DNA of 15,068 bases, taken from an uncultured Lachnospiraceae bacterium (GTDB lineage Bacteria > Bacillota > Clostridia > Lachnospirales > Lachnospiraceae). A program made the translations under genes and the position numbers. Under the pieces are notes generated by a model that did not search any database, was not told where the DNA came from, and saw only the letters and a list, made by a program, of their open reading frames with translations. Of the stretch, positions 1 through 8,102 are shown one piece after another (position 1 is the stretch's first letter; each line of letters opens with the position of its first letter). The stretch covers positions 1 to 15,068 of the forward strand of contig CADCQV010000214.1 in NCBI GenBank assembly GCA_902803625.1, written 5' to 3'.

Positions 1-55
1 ATTAAAGCCCGTGAATCAGGGAGAACTCATAGACAAATTAAACGATCTGGTTTAA
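1..55 (+). CDS. 3' end of an upstream gene, possibly a response-regulator receiver domain
   Basis: Frame 2 is open from the window edge to TAA at 53-55 and encodes 17 residues ending LIDKLNDLV. The start of this fragment, LKPVNQGEL, resembles the end of a CheY-like receiver domain, where a conserved Lys-Pro pair precedes the last amphipathic helix. The fragment ends 3 bases before the coaBC start, which fits a tightly packed gene pair. It is too short for certain identification. That it is coding is likely from the clean stop and spacing; the receiver assignment is a guess from the KP pair and the helix pattern. Confidence 0.5.
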   Translation, partial: LKPVNQGELIDKLNDLV

Positions 56-58
56 CCG

Positions 59-1267
59 ATGAAAAATGTATTATTGATAGTAACCGGCTCCATTGCGGCC
101 TATAAGGCTGCGGACCTTGCACACGGATTCAGAAAAGCGGGATTCAATGTAAATGTCATTATGACAAAGAATGCCGCTTTCTTTATTAACCCCATTACCT
201 TTGAGACCCTGACCGGGAATAAATGCGTGACCGACACCTTCGACAGGAATTTCGACTTCGAGGTGGAGCATATCAGTCTCGCAAAGTCTGCGGATCTCTG
301 TATGGTAGCTCCTGCCAGTGCGGATATCATAGGAAAGATAGCAAACGGAATAGCGGACGATATGGCATCGACCACCATTATGGCGGTAAAATGCCCGCGG
401 CTTATTGCTCCCGCCATGAATACCGCAATGTATGAGAATCCCGTGGTACAGGATAATCTGAAGAAGCTTGGAGCCTACGGCTATGAGATCGTAGAGCCCG
501 CGGAGGGGCTTCTGGCCTGCGGGGATAATGGCAAGGGAAAGCTTCCTCCGGTGGAGGAGCTTATTGCACGGGGCTTAAGGCATATTAGGCATGAGAAAGA
601 CATGAAGGGAAAGAGGGTCCTTATCACAGCGGGTCCGACCTGTGAGAGCCTGGATCCCGTGCGTTTTATCACAAACCACTCATCCGGAAAGATGGGATAT
701 GCCCTGGCAGATGCCGCGGCAGACAGGGGAGCGGAGGTTACGCTTATTTCAGGACGTACCGCTCTGGCGCCTCCCTTCGGAGTGGAAACAATAAGCGCCT
801 TTTCCGCCGGTGATATGGCTGAAGAGGTATTTAAGAGACAGAAGGATACGGATATCTTTATCTTTGCGGCTGCCGTAGCGGATTTCAGGCCCACGGATGT
901 AAGTGAGCAGAAGATCAAGAAAAAAGATGGTGAAACACCTGTTATCAATCTTGAAAGGACAGTTGATATTCTTGAAACCGTCGGTCAGAGCCGGACAGAA
1001 AAGCAGTATATATGCGGCTTTGCCATGGAGACAGAGGATTTAATAGAAAACGCGGGAAAGAAGCTAAGGAAAAAGAATGCCGATATGATATGTGCCAATT
1101 CCCTGAGGGAGAAGGGCGCAGGCTTTTTAAGCGATACGAACAGGATCACACTTATAAAGAAAGACGGGAACAGGGAGCTTCCGTTTTTATCAAAGAGAGA
1201 GCTTTCCGACCTGATATTTGACGAGATACTAAGGGATATTTCCGAAGAAACGGGAGCCTCTTCATAA
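59..1267 (+). CDS. coaBC: Bifunctional phosphopantothenoylcysteine decarboxylase / phosphopantothenate-cysteine ligase
   Basis: This cytosolic enzyme couples cysteine to 4'-phosphopantothenate (CoaB half) and decarboxylates the product to 4'-phosphopantetheine (CoaC half) on the way to coenzyme A. The 402 residues are the usual length for the fused bacterial form. The N-terminal flavin-binding CoaC half shows GSIAAYKA (residues 10-17), the catalytic His71 in VEHISLA, the PAMNTAMYENP motif (118-128) with Asn121, and the substrate flap LLACGDNGKGKL around Cys154. The CoaB half begins near residue 184 with GKRVLITAGPT, followed by ITNHSSGKMGYALA (Asn206) and AAAVADFRP with a downstream lysine cluster at 285-289. 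The ATG at 59 is chosen because homologues start just before the GSIAAYKA loop, although no strong Shine-Dalgarno site precedes it. The stop abuts the ATG of the topoisomerase gene with no gap. Confidence 0.97.
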   Translation: MKNVLLIVTGSIAAYKAADLAHGFRKAGFNVNVIMTKNAAFFINPITFETLTGNKCVTDTFDRNFDFEVEHISLAKSADLCMVAPASADIIGKIANGIADDMASTTIMAVKCPRLIAPAMNTAMYENPVVQDNLKKLGAYGYEIVEPAEGLLACGDNGKGKLPPVEELIARGLRHIRHEKDMKGKRVLITAGPTCESLDPVRFITNHSSGKMGYALADAAADRGAEVTLISGRTALAPPFGVETISAFSAGDMAEEVFKRQKDTDIFIFAAAVADFRPTDVSEQKIKKKDGETPVINLERTVDILETVGQSRTEKQYICGFAMETEDLIENAGKKLRKKNADMICANSLREKGAGFLSDTNRITLIKKDGNRELPFLSKRELSDLIFDEILRDISEETGASS

Positions 1268-3301
1268 ATGGGAAAGACTCTTGTGATAACGGAAAAACCA
1301 AGCGTCGCCAGGGAGTACGCATCGATTCTTAATGTAAAGGGGCGTTCGGACGGCTACATAGAGGACGACAGATTCTGCATCACCTGGTGCGTCGGGCACC
1401 TTATCGAGATGTGCTATCCCGAAAAATACGATGAGAAGTACAAGAGGTGGAGGATGGAGGATCTCCCCTTTCTTCCGTCCGAGTATAAATATGACGTCAT
1501 CAGCAACGTAAAAAAGCAATACGGCGTTGTAAAAAAGATGCTCCACAGGGATGATATCGAAACCGTGCTCTGGGCAGGAGACTCGGGAAGAGAGGGTCAG
1601 GTCATAGAGGAGCTGATCCGCAGACAGAGCGGCGTCAGGAAGGGGATGACGGAGAAAAGGGTCTGGATAGACTCCACCACAGAGGAAGAGATAAAAAGGG
1701 GCATAAACGAGGCAAAGCCCTACAGCGAATACGATAACCTCTCAAATGCAGGGATAATGCGGGGAATAGAGGACTATTCCATGGGCATCAATTTTTCCCG
1801 GGCTCTTTCCGTCAAATACGGAAGGCTGCTGAATGAGGCCGCCGGCACGAAGAAGTATTCGGCAATAGCCGTTGGCAGGGTCATGACATGTGTTCTCGGA
1901 ATGGTGGTCAGAAGGGAAAGAGAAATAAGAGGGTTTAAGGAAACCGTATTCTACCGTATCAGGGGAACATTCTCCGTACCGGAGGGAAGCTACGGCGGAG
2001 AGTGGAAGGTGGCCGAGGGCTCTTCCTATTTAGGACACCCCGGGATATATAATGAAAAAGGTTTTCTGTCAAAGGAGGAGGCGGAGAGCTTCATTGAAGC
2101 TCTTGGGAAAAACAGCGGCGCGGTGATAAAGAGTATAAAGAAGATGGATGAAAAAAAGAAGCCGCCTCTTTTATTTAATCTTGCCGAGCTGCAGGCTGCC
2201 TGCTCAAAGCGCTTCCATATCAGCCCCGACGAGACACTGAATTCCGCCCAGGAGCTGTACGAAAAGAAGCTGACCACCTATCCCAGAACGGATGCCAGGG
2301 TCTTAACAAAGGCTGTGGCAGTAGAGATCATAAAAAACCTTAAGGGGGTCAGCCGCTATACTCCTCTTAAGAGCTTTGTCGAGAAGATCATTTCGGAGGG
2401 GCTATATAAAAATATTGTAAAAAAGCCTTATACGGATGACAGTAAGGTGACGGACCACTATGCCATAATACCCACCGGGAACCTGACGGAATACAACAGG
2501 CTAAGCGATATCTCGAAAAAGATATATGATATGATAGTGAGGCGCTTTCTCTCCATATTTTATCCTCCTGCAGTATTTAAGAAGGTTTCCTTAATAACAA
2601 CCGTCGCCCTCGAAAAGGGCGCGGAGAGCTTTTTCACTTCATCGAAGGCTCTTATAGAACCCGGGTTTTTCGTGATAACCGGACAGGACAAAAAATACGG
2701 CGAAGCTCCAGGAAAAACCGCGGAAGAGAAGGGAAAAGGGAGTGGTGAAGAGCCGGAGGATGAGGAGGAAGAAAATGACGGGGATCTTCTGAAGCTTATC
2801 CCGGTATTGAAAAAGTCAATGGAGGTTAAGAGCACGGACTTCTTCCTGAAGGAGGGGAAGACCGCGCCGCCAAAGCGCTATACAACCGGTTCAATGATCC
2901 TTGCTATGGAGAATGCGGGGCAGCTTATTGAGGACGAAGAGCTCCGCGCCCAGATAAAGGGTGCGGGAATAGGAACCAGCGCCACAAGAGCCGGGATACT
3001 GGAGAAGCTCGTCCATATAAGGTATCTTAACTTAAACAAAAAGAACCAGATACTGACACCGGGGAAGCTCGGGGAAATGGTGTATGAGGTGGTCTACCTT
3101 ACGATGCCGGGGATGCTGAACCCTGAGATGACTGCGAGCTGGGAAAAGGGTCTCTCCCGGGTTGAGGGCGGAGAGCTTACTCCGGGGAAATACAGGGAGA
3201 CCCTGGACAATTATGTCAGAAAGTACGTGGAATCCGTCCGGTCACAGGACCTCAGCCCAAAGCTCAGTGAAAGATTCAGAGTACTGAACGGGATGAAATA
3301 G
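1268..3301 (+). CDS. topB: Type IA DNA topoisomerase, topoisomerase III-like
   Basis: Predicted single-strand-passing topoisomerase that cuts DNA through a 5'-phosphotyrosine link and resolves linked or recombining DNA. The 677 residues fit the TopB group. The N-terminal Toprim domain begins LVITEKPSVAREYA with Glu9. The catalytic Tyr is Tyr338 in LTTYPRTDARVL. Other family motifs are VGRVMTCVLGMVVRRE (202-217), PPLLFNLAELQAAC (299-312), DHYAIIPTG and GIGTSATRAGILEKL near the C-terminus. No C-terminal zinc-ribbon cysteines are seen. A Lys/Glu-rich stretch at about residues 475-500 is probably a flexible insert. Oddity: the acidic motif usually written DxDxE reads Asp105-Ser-Gly107-Arg-Glu109, so the second Asp is Gly. 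The ATG directly follows the coaBC stop, which suggests coupled translation. The class is certain; topB rather than another type IA subgroup is likely. Confidence 0.92.
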   Translation: MGKTLVITEKPSVAREYASILNVKGRSDGYIEDDRFCITWCVGHLIEMCYPEKYDEKYKRWRMEDLPFLPSEYKYDVISNVKKQYGVVKKMLHRDDIETVLWAGDSGREGQVIEELIRRQSGVRKGMTEKRVWIDSTTEEEIKRGINEAKPYSEYDNLSNAGIMRGIEDYSMGINFSRALSVKYGRLLNEAAGTKKYSAIAVGRVMTCVLGMVVRREREIRGFKETVFYRIRGTFSVPEGSYGGEWKVAEGSSYLGHPGIYNEKGFLSKEEAESFIEALGKNSGAVIKSIKKMDEKKKPPLLFNLAELQAACSKRFHISPDETLNSAQELYEKKLTTYPRTDARVLTKAVAVEIIKNLKGVSRYTPLKSFVEKIISEGLYKNIVKKPYTDDSKVTDHYAIIPTGNLTEYNRLSDISKKIYDMIVRRFLSIFYPPAVFKKVSLITTVALEKGAESFFTSSKALIEPGFFVITGQDKKYGEAPGKTAEEKGKGSGEEPEDEEEENDGDLLKLIPVLKKSMEVKSTDFFLKEGKTAPPKRYTTGSMILAMENAGQLIEDEELRAQIKGAGIGTSATRAGILEKLVHIRYLNLNKKNQILTPGKLGEMVYEVVYLTMPGMLNPEMTASWEKGLSRVEGGELTPGKYRETLDNYVRKYVESVRSQDLSPKLSERFRVLNGMK

Positions 3302-3322
3302 CGTCCGTATCGGAAATTCAGC

Positions 3323-3330
3323 AGAAAGGA
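3323..3330 (+). promoter_or_regulatory. Ribosome binding site deciding a TTG start
   Basis: AGAAAGGA ends 5 bases before TTG at 3336 and 14 bases before ATG at 3345. The spacing favours the TTG, giving an N-terminus MLYMEKAK rather than MEKAK. The protein fold does not depend on which is used. Confidence 0.55.
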
Positions 3331-3335
3331 AACAC

Positions 3336-4016
3336 TTGTTATATATGGAAAAAGCGAAAACAGCAAATTTATACGATCTCAGCGAGACCCTTGCGGGCGA
3401 TTATCTTAAGGGCTTTACCTACCCCTGGGAAGCCTTAAAGGGCATAGGGGAGATGATAAAGGCTGTAGGAGAGACCCTCGACCCTGAGATATATGAAAAA
3501 AGGGGTGAGGACATTTGGATAGCAAGGAGCGCAAAGGTTTTTCCCACGGTAGGAGCCATACTCGGTCCCTGTATAATAGGTGAGGATACGGAGGTCAGAC
3601 CCGGAGCCTTTATAAGGGGTAAGGTCCTTGTCGGGAATAACTGTGTGGTCGGAAATTCGACGGAGCTAAAGAACGTGATACTCTTCAACCACGTGCAGGT
3701 GCCCCACTATAACTATGTCGGGGATTCCATTCTCGGCTTTTACTCCCATATGGGAGCAGGCTCCATTACGTCAAACGTCAAGGCGGACAAAACTCTTGTG
3801 GTCGTAAAGGACGGGGAGGAAAGGATAGAGACCGGATTAAAGAAATTCGGGGCAATGCTCGGAGACCATGTGGAGGTTGGATGCAATTCGGTCCTTAATC
3901 CCGGAACCGTAATAGGCAGAAACACCAATATCTATCCCCTTTCAAGCGTAAGGGGAGTTATAGAGGCGGATTCCATTTTCAAGGAAAAGGGCAGCATAGT
4001 AAAAAAGCATGGGTAA
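3336..4016 (+). CDS. Left-handed beta-helix (hexapeptide) protein resembling the C-terminal half of GlmU
   Basis: A 226-residue protein, probably a cytosolic sugar-nucleotide or amino-sugar acyltransferase-type enzyme. After an N-terminal helical segment (residues 1-60) there are many hexapeptide repeats from about 68 to 205, with turns such as VGAILGPCIIGEDTEVRPGA and VGCNSVLNPGTVIGRN. The stretch VPHYNYVGDSILG (122-134) matches the region of GlmU that carries the acetyltransferase His, here His124, and is followed by MGAGSITSN. The nucleotidyltransferase (uridylyl) domain that precedes this region in GlmU is absent, so it is not GlmU itself, though similar clostridial proteins are often labelled UDP-GlcNAc pyrophosphorylase-like. 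The substrate is unknown. It lies 34 bases after topB, and its end overlaps the next gene by 8 bases. The TTG start at 3336 has better Shine-Dalgarno spacing than the ATG at 3345. Confidence 0.85.
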   Translation: MLYMEKAKTANLYDLSETLAGDYLKGFTYPWEALKGIGEMIKAVGETLDPEIYEKRGEDIWIARSAKVFPTVGAILGPCIIGEDTEVRPGAFIRGKVLVGNNCVVGNSTELKNVILFNHVQVPHYNYVGDSILGFYSHMGAGSITSNVKADKTLVVVKDGEERIETGLKKFGAMLGDHVEVGCNSVLNPGTVIGRNTNIYPLSSVRGVIEADSIFKEKGSIVKKHG

Positions 4017-4599
4017 TGATACTTCGGAGAAAAGGGACAGGCCGGGGAAAGGAGAGCGGGGCTATCTTGACAGCCAGCACCGCGCTTCTCTTGTGCGCTT
4101 TCTCATCCCCTGTGTGATAACCCTGATACTTACCCTCTGCACCTGGGTTATATTTCCGCAGTACGGAATGGTATTTCTGGTGCTTGCCGTGATCTCAGCG
4201 ATCCCGACGGCAATGACAGCGGTAAATCTCATTATGTTTCTGAGATTCAGATCCATAAATGACGGGGATTTTCAGAGGATAGAGGAGGTCCGCGGGAATG
4301 TGCCGGTTTTCTACGATTCGGTGATAACCACCACGGACAAGTCATATTTTGTCCCCTGTATCGCAGTCATAAACAAGAGTGTCTTGCTCCTTCTTCCGGA
4401 GGGAATGACAGAGGATAAGGAGCTTTTACGGCATATTAACCTTATGTCAAAAAAGAACGGCTTCAGGGAATGGAATATAAAAAGCTTCGGGAGCATTGAC
4501 GAGTTTATTAAAAGATTAAAATACCTGAATGAACAGAAGATAAAGGTTCTGAAAAAAGACGGGGAAATGCTGAGGCTCATTTCCAATCTTTCATTATAG
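4009..4599 (+). CDS. Uncharacterised membrane protein with two transmembrane helices
   Basis: I do not recognise this 196-residue protein. The N-terminus is charged (1-30, rich in Lys, Arg, Asp and Glu). Two hydrophobic segments follow at about residues 31-49 and 53-78, forming a hairpin with only a short turn (PQYG). The remaining 115 residues are soluble, with an alternating hydrophobic region near 98-128 (VPVFYDSVI, FVPCIAVINKSVLLLLPEG) and a Lys-rich C-terminal part. The positive charges on both flanks (Arg30; RFRS at 79-82) suggest that both ends are in the cytoplasm. No catalytic motif is seen. The ATG lies within the last codons of the preceding gene (8-base overlap) and no strong Shine-Dalgarno site is visible, so translation is probably coupled. 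The lipoprotein gene starts 4 bases after the stop, which suggests an envelope-related pair. Confidence 0.8.
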   Translation: MGNDTSEKRDRPGKGERGYLDSQHRASLVRFLIPCVITLILTLCTWVIFPQYGMVFLVLAVISAIPTAMTAVNLIMFLRFRSINDGDFQRIEEVRGNVPVFYDSVITTTDKSYFVPCIAVINKSVLLLLPEGMTEDKELLRHINLMSKKNGFREWNIKSFGSIDEFIKRLKYLNEQKIKVLKKDGEMLRLISNLSL

Positions 4600-4603
4600 T
4601 CCT

Positions 4604-5353
4604 ATGAAAAGAAGGGGCATATCGGTTTTTTTAATAGTACTTTTCCTGTGTCACAGTCTCTCAGCCTGCGGCGGGGGTGAGCCTTCCGGAGGGAAGGAGG
4701 CTGTCCCCGGGGATGCCGGGGAAACGGAGCTTCAGGGTGACGTTCTTTCAGATGCCGCGGAAGCTCGGAGCGTGGAAAAGGAGGAGGAAATTGACGGGGA
4801 GGCTGAGGATGCCCTGAATGAAGACTATAAGGGGTGCAGCGCGGATCTCTCCTTTGAGGGTATGGAAAACGATATCTGGACCGGATATATCACCCTTCCT
4901 GACGGAAATGAAAAAGAGCTCGTTATCCCGGTGATGACAGACGGAGGAAACAGGCTCCTTCTGTCTGATGCGTACAGAAGGATAGTCTGTGTTTATGAGC
5001 CTGAGGATGAAAAGGGGGAATTAAGACCCGTTACACTGGATCCCTCGGCTCCCGATACGGAAGCCCTTTTAAGATATGCTTCCTTCATAGAGATCTATGA
5101 TATTTTTTCCCAGGCAGGCTGGAAGGAGGGAGAAAAGGGAAAGGAGCTTCCGGCGGTGATAAAGGAGGAGCTCCCGAACGTTTCCCTGTCCCCGAAAAGG
5201 CTTCTCCTTCTTAATGATAATGAGAAATACCATATTTTCCGTTTCGATGCGAGAGAAAAGGATGACGGCTTCGAAGCCGGTCTTTTTTCTTCCATGGCCG
5301 GAATATTTGATGAAATGAATGAGGATGAATACGCACTGATAGTAAACAGATGA
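4604..5353 (+). CDS. Uncharacterised lipoprotein
   Basis: A 249-residue secreted, lipid-anchored protein. The signal peptide has MKRR, a hydrophobic core and the lipobox LSAC with the lipidated Cys22, followed by Gly-Gly-Gly. Residues 26-75 form an acidic, low-complexity tether to the cell surface. The folded part runs from about residue 78. Two short patches, LLLSDAYRRIVCVYEP (118-133) and FIEIYDIFSQAGW (161-173), faintly recall the beginning of thermolysin-type (M4) catalytic domains, but no HExxH zinc motif follows, so protease activity is not supported. The function is unknown. The gene starts 4 bases after the membrane-protein gene, and its TGA overlaps the next ATG by 4 bases. A terminator-like hairpin with a T tract lies at 5264-5288 inside the coding region. 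Confidence 0.85.
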   Translation: MKRRGISVFLIVLFLCHSLSACGGGEPSGGKEAVPGDAGETELQGDVLSDAAEARSVEKEEEIDGEAEDALNEDYKGCSADLSFEGMENDIWTGYITLPDGNEKELVIPVMTDGGNRLLLSDAYRRIVCVYEPEDEKGELRPVTLDPSAPDTEALLRYASFIEIYDIFSQAGWKEGEKGKELPAVIKEELPNVSLSPKRLLLLNDNEKYHIFRFDAREKDDGFEAGLFSSMAGIFDEMNEDEYALIVNR

Positions 5354-6333
5354 GGGAATACATTATAGAGGCCCCGGACGAGGGGCAGACATTGCAGAAA
5401 TATCTTGAAAAGGTGCTGCCGGGAGCAAAGGGCGGGGTTCTTTTCAAGGCACTCAGAAAAAAGAATATAGTGCTGAACGGACAGAAATGCGGCGGAAAGG
5501 AGATACTGAAGGCCGGTGACGGCATAAAGGTTTTCTTTTCGGATGAGGTGATGGAAAAGCTCGGCCCCCGGAAGGTAAAGGCGGGGAATGAAATAAGGAT
5601 AAAGCTTGAAGAGCTGCGGGCATTTAAGAAGAATATCGTATATGAGGATAAGAATATCCTTATAGTAAATAAGGACGCGAATCTTTTAAGCCAGTCAGAC
5701 TTTAGCGGGGAGGTATCGGCAAATGACCTTCTGCTAAATTACCTGGAGGATTCACTTCATAATTACGCAGTCAGACCCTCCGTATGCAACCGTCTGGACA
5801 GAAATACCTCAGGGCTTCTTCTTTGCGGGAAAACCCAGAAGGGCTTAAAGACCTTAAGCCTGATACTTAAAGACAGAAGCCTTAAAAAGTATTATTATGC
5901 AATAGTTACGGGTGAGGTAAAGGAGCCCCTTAAGCTAAAGGGTTACCTCCGTAAGGACAGGAGCGAAAACAGGGTTTATATTTCCGAAAAACAGGAGGAA
6001 GGGGCGGATCCGGTGGAGACGGAGGCAGAGCCTGCCGGGAGGCTTACTATCAAGGGAAAAAGCCTTACCCTGCTGTCGGTACACCTTATAACCGGGAAGC
6101 CTCACCAGATAAGAGCACATTTACTGAGTGCGCTCCATCCGATCCTTGGGGACACAAAGTACTGCACACCGGAGTCACTCAAGCTTTCGGAGGAATTAAA
6201 GGTTCATAGACAGCTTCTGCATGCCGTAAGGGTGGAATTCCCGGAGATAAAGGGAGAGCTTTCCTATCTTTCGGATAAGGTATTTGAAGCGCCGGTAAAG
6301 GACGATATGAACGCATTTCTGAAGTACAGGTAA
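5350..6333 (+). CDS. RluA-family (RluC/RluD-type) RNA pseudouridine synthase
   Basis: Converts specific uridines to pseudouridine, most probably in 23S rRNA. The 327 residues hold an N-terminal S4-like RNA-binding domain (about 13-65; LFKALRKKNIVLNGQK) and the catalytic domain from about 95 to 320. The key motif is NRLDRNTSGLLLCGKT, with the catalytic Asp150. Asn147 stands where many family members have His. The C-terminal GKPHQIRAHL motif is intact. RluC, RluD and other RluA-family types cannot be separated from motifs alone, so the target uridines are unknown. The ATG overlaps the lipoprotein stop (ATGA, 4 bases), indicating translational coupling. The gap to recU is 18 bases. Confidence 0.93.
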   Translation: MREYIIEAPDEGQTLQKYLEKVLPGAKGGVLFKALRKKNIVLNGQKCGGKEILKAGDGIKVFFSDEVMEKLGPRKVKAGNEIRIKLEELRAFKKNIVYEDKNILIVNKDANLLSQSDFSGEVSANDLLLNYLEDSLHNYAVRPSVCNRLDRNTSGLLLCGKTQKGLKTLSLILKDRSLKKYYYAIVTGEVKEPLKLKGYLRKDRSENRVYISEKQEEGADPVETEAEPAGRLTIKGKSLTLLSVHLITGKPHQIRAHLLSALHPILGDTKYCTPESLKLSEELKVHRQLLHAVRVEFPEIKGELSYLSDKVFEAPVKDDMNAFLKYR

Positions 6334-6351
6334 TGCGAATAAGAATAGAAT

Positions 6352-6906
6352 ATGTCTTGGAAAACCAGGGGGCTTCGGGGTTCTGAGCTCGAAGACCTGA
6401 TAAACAGAACAAATGAAGAATACAGGGAAAGGGGTCTCGCACTTATACAAAAGATCCCGACCCCGATTACTCCGGTGGAATTCGATAAGGAATCAAGGAC
6501 CATAAAGCTCGCCTACTTCGACCAGAAGAGTACAGTCGACTATATCGGGGCAGTGCAGGGGATCCCGGTTTGCTTTGACGCAAAGGAATGTGCGGTTGAC
6601 ACCTTTACCCTCAGAAACATCCATAAACACCAGGTGTTATTTATGAGGGATTTTGAGGCACAGGGGGGAATAGCTTTTTTCCTTATACACTATACGGAGA
6701 GGGATACCTTTTACTATCTGACTTTCAGAAAGCTTCAGGGATTCTGGGAGAGAAGCGAAAACGGAGGACGAAAGAGCTTCAGATATGAGGAAACGGATGA
6801 GAGATACTTTATAAAGCCTGCGGCAAATATGTATCTTCCATACCTTGAAGCCATACAGACGGATCTAAATGACCGGGATGGGGAAAAGGAGAGAAACATA
6901 AAATGA
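6352..6906 (+). CDS. recU: Holliday junction resolvase RecU
   Basis: RecU cleaves four-way DNA junctions during recombination and helps chromosome segregation in Bacillota. The 184 residues show the family blocks RGLRGSELEDLINRTNEEY, IQKIPTPITPV, KSTVDYIG and FDAKE, then RNIHKHQVLFMRDF. The putative metal-site residues are Asp63, Asp76 and Lys78. Their spacing of 13 and 2 matches that of Asp88, Glu101 and Lys103 described for the Bacillus enzyme, with Asp in place of the Glu. It is somewhat shorter at the N-terminus than the Bacillus protein. The start ATG has only a weak upstream Shine-Dalgarno site. Oddity: in many Bacillota recU neighbours a penicillin-binding protein gene; here it precedes hisZ and overlaps it by 4 bases. 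Confidence 0.93.
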   Translation: MSWKTRGLRGSELEDLINRTNEEYRERGLALIQKIPTPITPVEFDKESRTIKLAYFDQKSTVDYIGAVQGIPVCFDAKECAVDTFTLRNIHKHQVLFMRDFEAQGGIAFFLIHYTERDTFYYLTFRKLQGFWERSENGGRKSFRYEETDERYFIKPAANMYLPYLEAIQTDLNDRDGEKERNIK

Positions 6907-8102
6907 AAAACAGACTTTTACATACTCCGGAGGGAGTAAGGGATATATACGGCAGGGAGCTTGAAAGAAAGGAGCTTCTCGAGAATAAGCTGAAATCCCT
7001 TATAAAGTCCTACGGCTACAAGGAGATAGAGACGCCCACCTTTGAATACTTTGACATTTTTTCAAAGGACACGGGCATAACCTCGTCGAGAGAGGTATTT
7101 AAGTTCTTTGACAGGGAGAATAATACCCTGGCACTGCGCCCCGACTTTACTCCCGGAGTCGCCAGGGCCGCCGTTAAATACTTTTTTGAGGATGACGCTC
7201 CGAAGAGACTCTGCTATCTCGGGAAGACCTTTTCAAACCATTCGGGTCTGCAGGGGAAATTAAAGGAGGTAACGGAGCTCGGACTGGAATATCTCGGAGA
7301 GCCCTCAGCCGATGCGGATGCGGAGATGATAAATATTGCCGTGGAGCTTCTTAAAAACGCGGGACTTACGGACTTTCAGATCTGTGTCGGAAATGCCGAA
7401 TACTTTAAGGGGCTCTGCGAGGGAGCCGGACTTGACGCTGATACGGTAGCCGGGCTTTCGGAAAACATCAGGAACAAGAACTACTTCGGAACCCTGGACG
7501 CCCTTAATGATGTGGATGCTCCCGATTCGATAAAGAACACCCTGAGATCCTTCCCCGACTTTTTCGGTAATACTGACATACTGGATGAGGCACAAAAGAA
7601 GGTAAAGGGGATAAAAAAATCCGAGGAGGCGGTCCAAAGGCTTAAGGAACTCTATGAAAGGCTGAAGGCATACGGAGTTCAGGACTATATAACCTTTGAC
7701 CTCGGTATGCTTTCAAAGCATGATTATTATACGGGAGTGATCTTCCGGGCATATACCTTCGGAACGGGGGACGCAATAATACGGGGCGGAAGATACGATA
7801 AGCTCCTTTCATATTTCGGACGGGACAGGGCTGCCGTGGGCTTTACCCTTATAATAGACCAGCTTTTATCCACCCTGAAGCGGCAGAATATAGAGGGGGA
7901 AGCCGGGAAGGAGGAGGCCAGTATCTATTATGACAGCAATTCCTTCGGGGAGGCACTGAAAAAAGCCCGGGAGCTTAGGGAAAAGGGAATACTTACCGAA
8001 ATGACAAGGCTTGAAAAGGAAAGAGATCCTTCCGCTTTTCATAAGGGAGACGGAAAGAGCCTCATAGTATACTATTCGGATGGAAAGGAAATAAAATACT
8101 GA
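6903..8102 (+). CDS. hisZ: ATP phosphoribosyltransferase regulatory subunit HisZ
   Basis: HisZ is a histidyl-tRNA synthetase paralogue that binds the short HisG to make an active, histidine-inhibited ATP phosphoribosyltransferase. The 399 residues carry the class II synthetase-like core: TPEGVRDIYG near the N-terminus, LALRPDFTPGVARAA, a motif-2-like region LCYLGKTFSNHSG, and the C-terminal YYTGVIFRAYTFG with GGRYDKLLSYFG and AVGF. The synthetase-type motif-2 sequence is strongly altered (FSNHSG in place of an FRxE-type sequence), and no full anticodon-binding domain is seen, so it is HisZ rather than HisS. The immediately following short hisG supports this. AAGGAG at 6886-6891 precedes the ATG by 11 bases. 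It overlaps recU by 4 bases and hisG by 1. Confidence 0.93.
   Translation: MKNRLLHTPEGVRDIYGRELERKELLENKLKSLIKSYGYKEIETPTFEYFDIFSKDTGITSSREVFKFFDRENNTLALRPDFTPGVARAAVKYFFEDDAPKRLCYLGKTFSNHSGLQGKLKEVTELGLEYLGEPSADADAEMINIAVELLKNAGLTDFQICVGNAEYFKGLCEGAGLDADTVAGLSENIRNKNYFGTLDALNDVDAPDSIKNTLRSFPDFFGNTDILDEAQKKVKGIKKSEEAVQRLKELYERLKAYGVQDYITFDLGMLSKHDYYTGVIFRAYTFGTGDAIIRGGRYDKLLSYFGRDRAAVGFTLIIDQLLSTLKRQNIEGEAGKEEASIYYDSNSFGEALKKARELREKGILTEMTRLEKERDPSAFHKGDGKSLIVYYSDGKEIKY

Noticed and set aside
3302..3335. Promoter or terminator in the gap after topB
   Set aside because: Only 34 bases, with no stem-loop or promoter-like hexamers visible beyond the ribosome binding site.
4563..4584. Hairpin GGAAATG/CATTTCC at the end of the membrane-protein gene
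   Set aside because: A 7-bp AT-rich stem with an 8-base loop and no continuous T tract; too weak to call a terminator.
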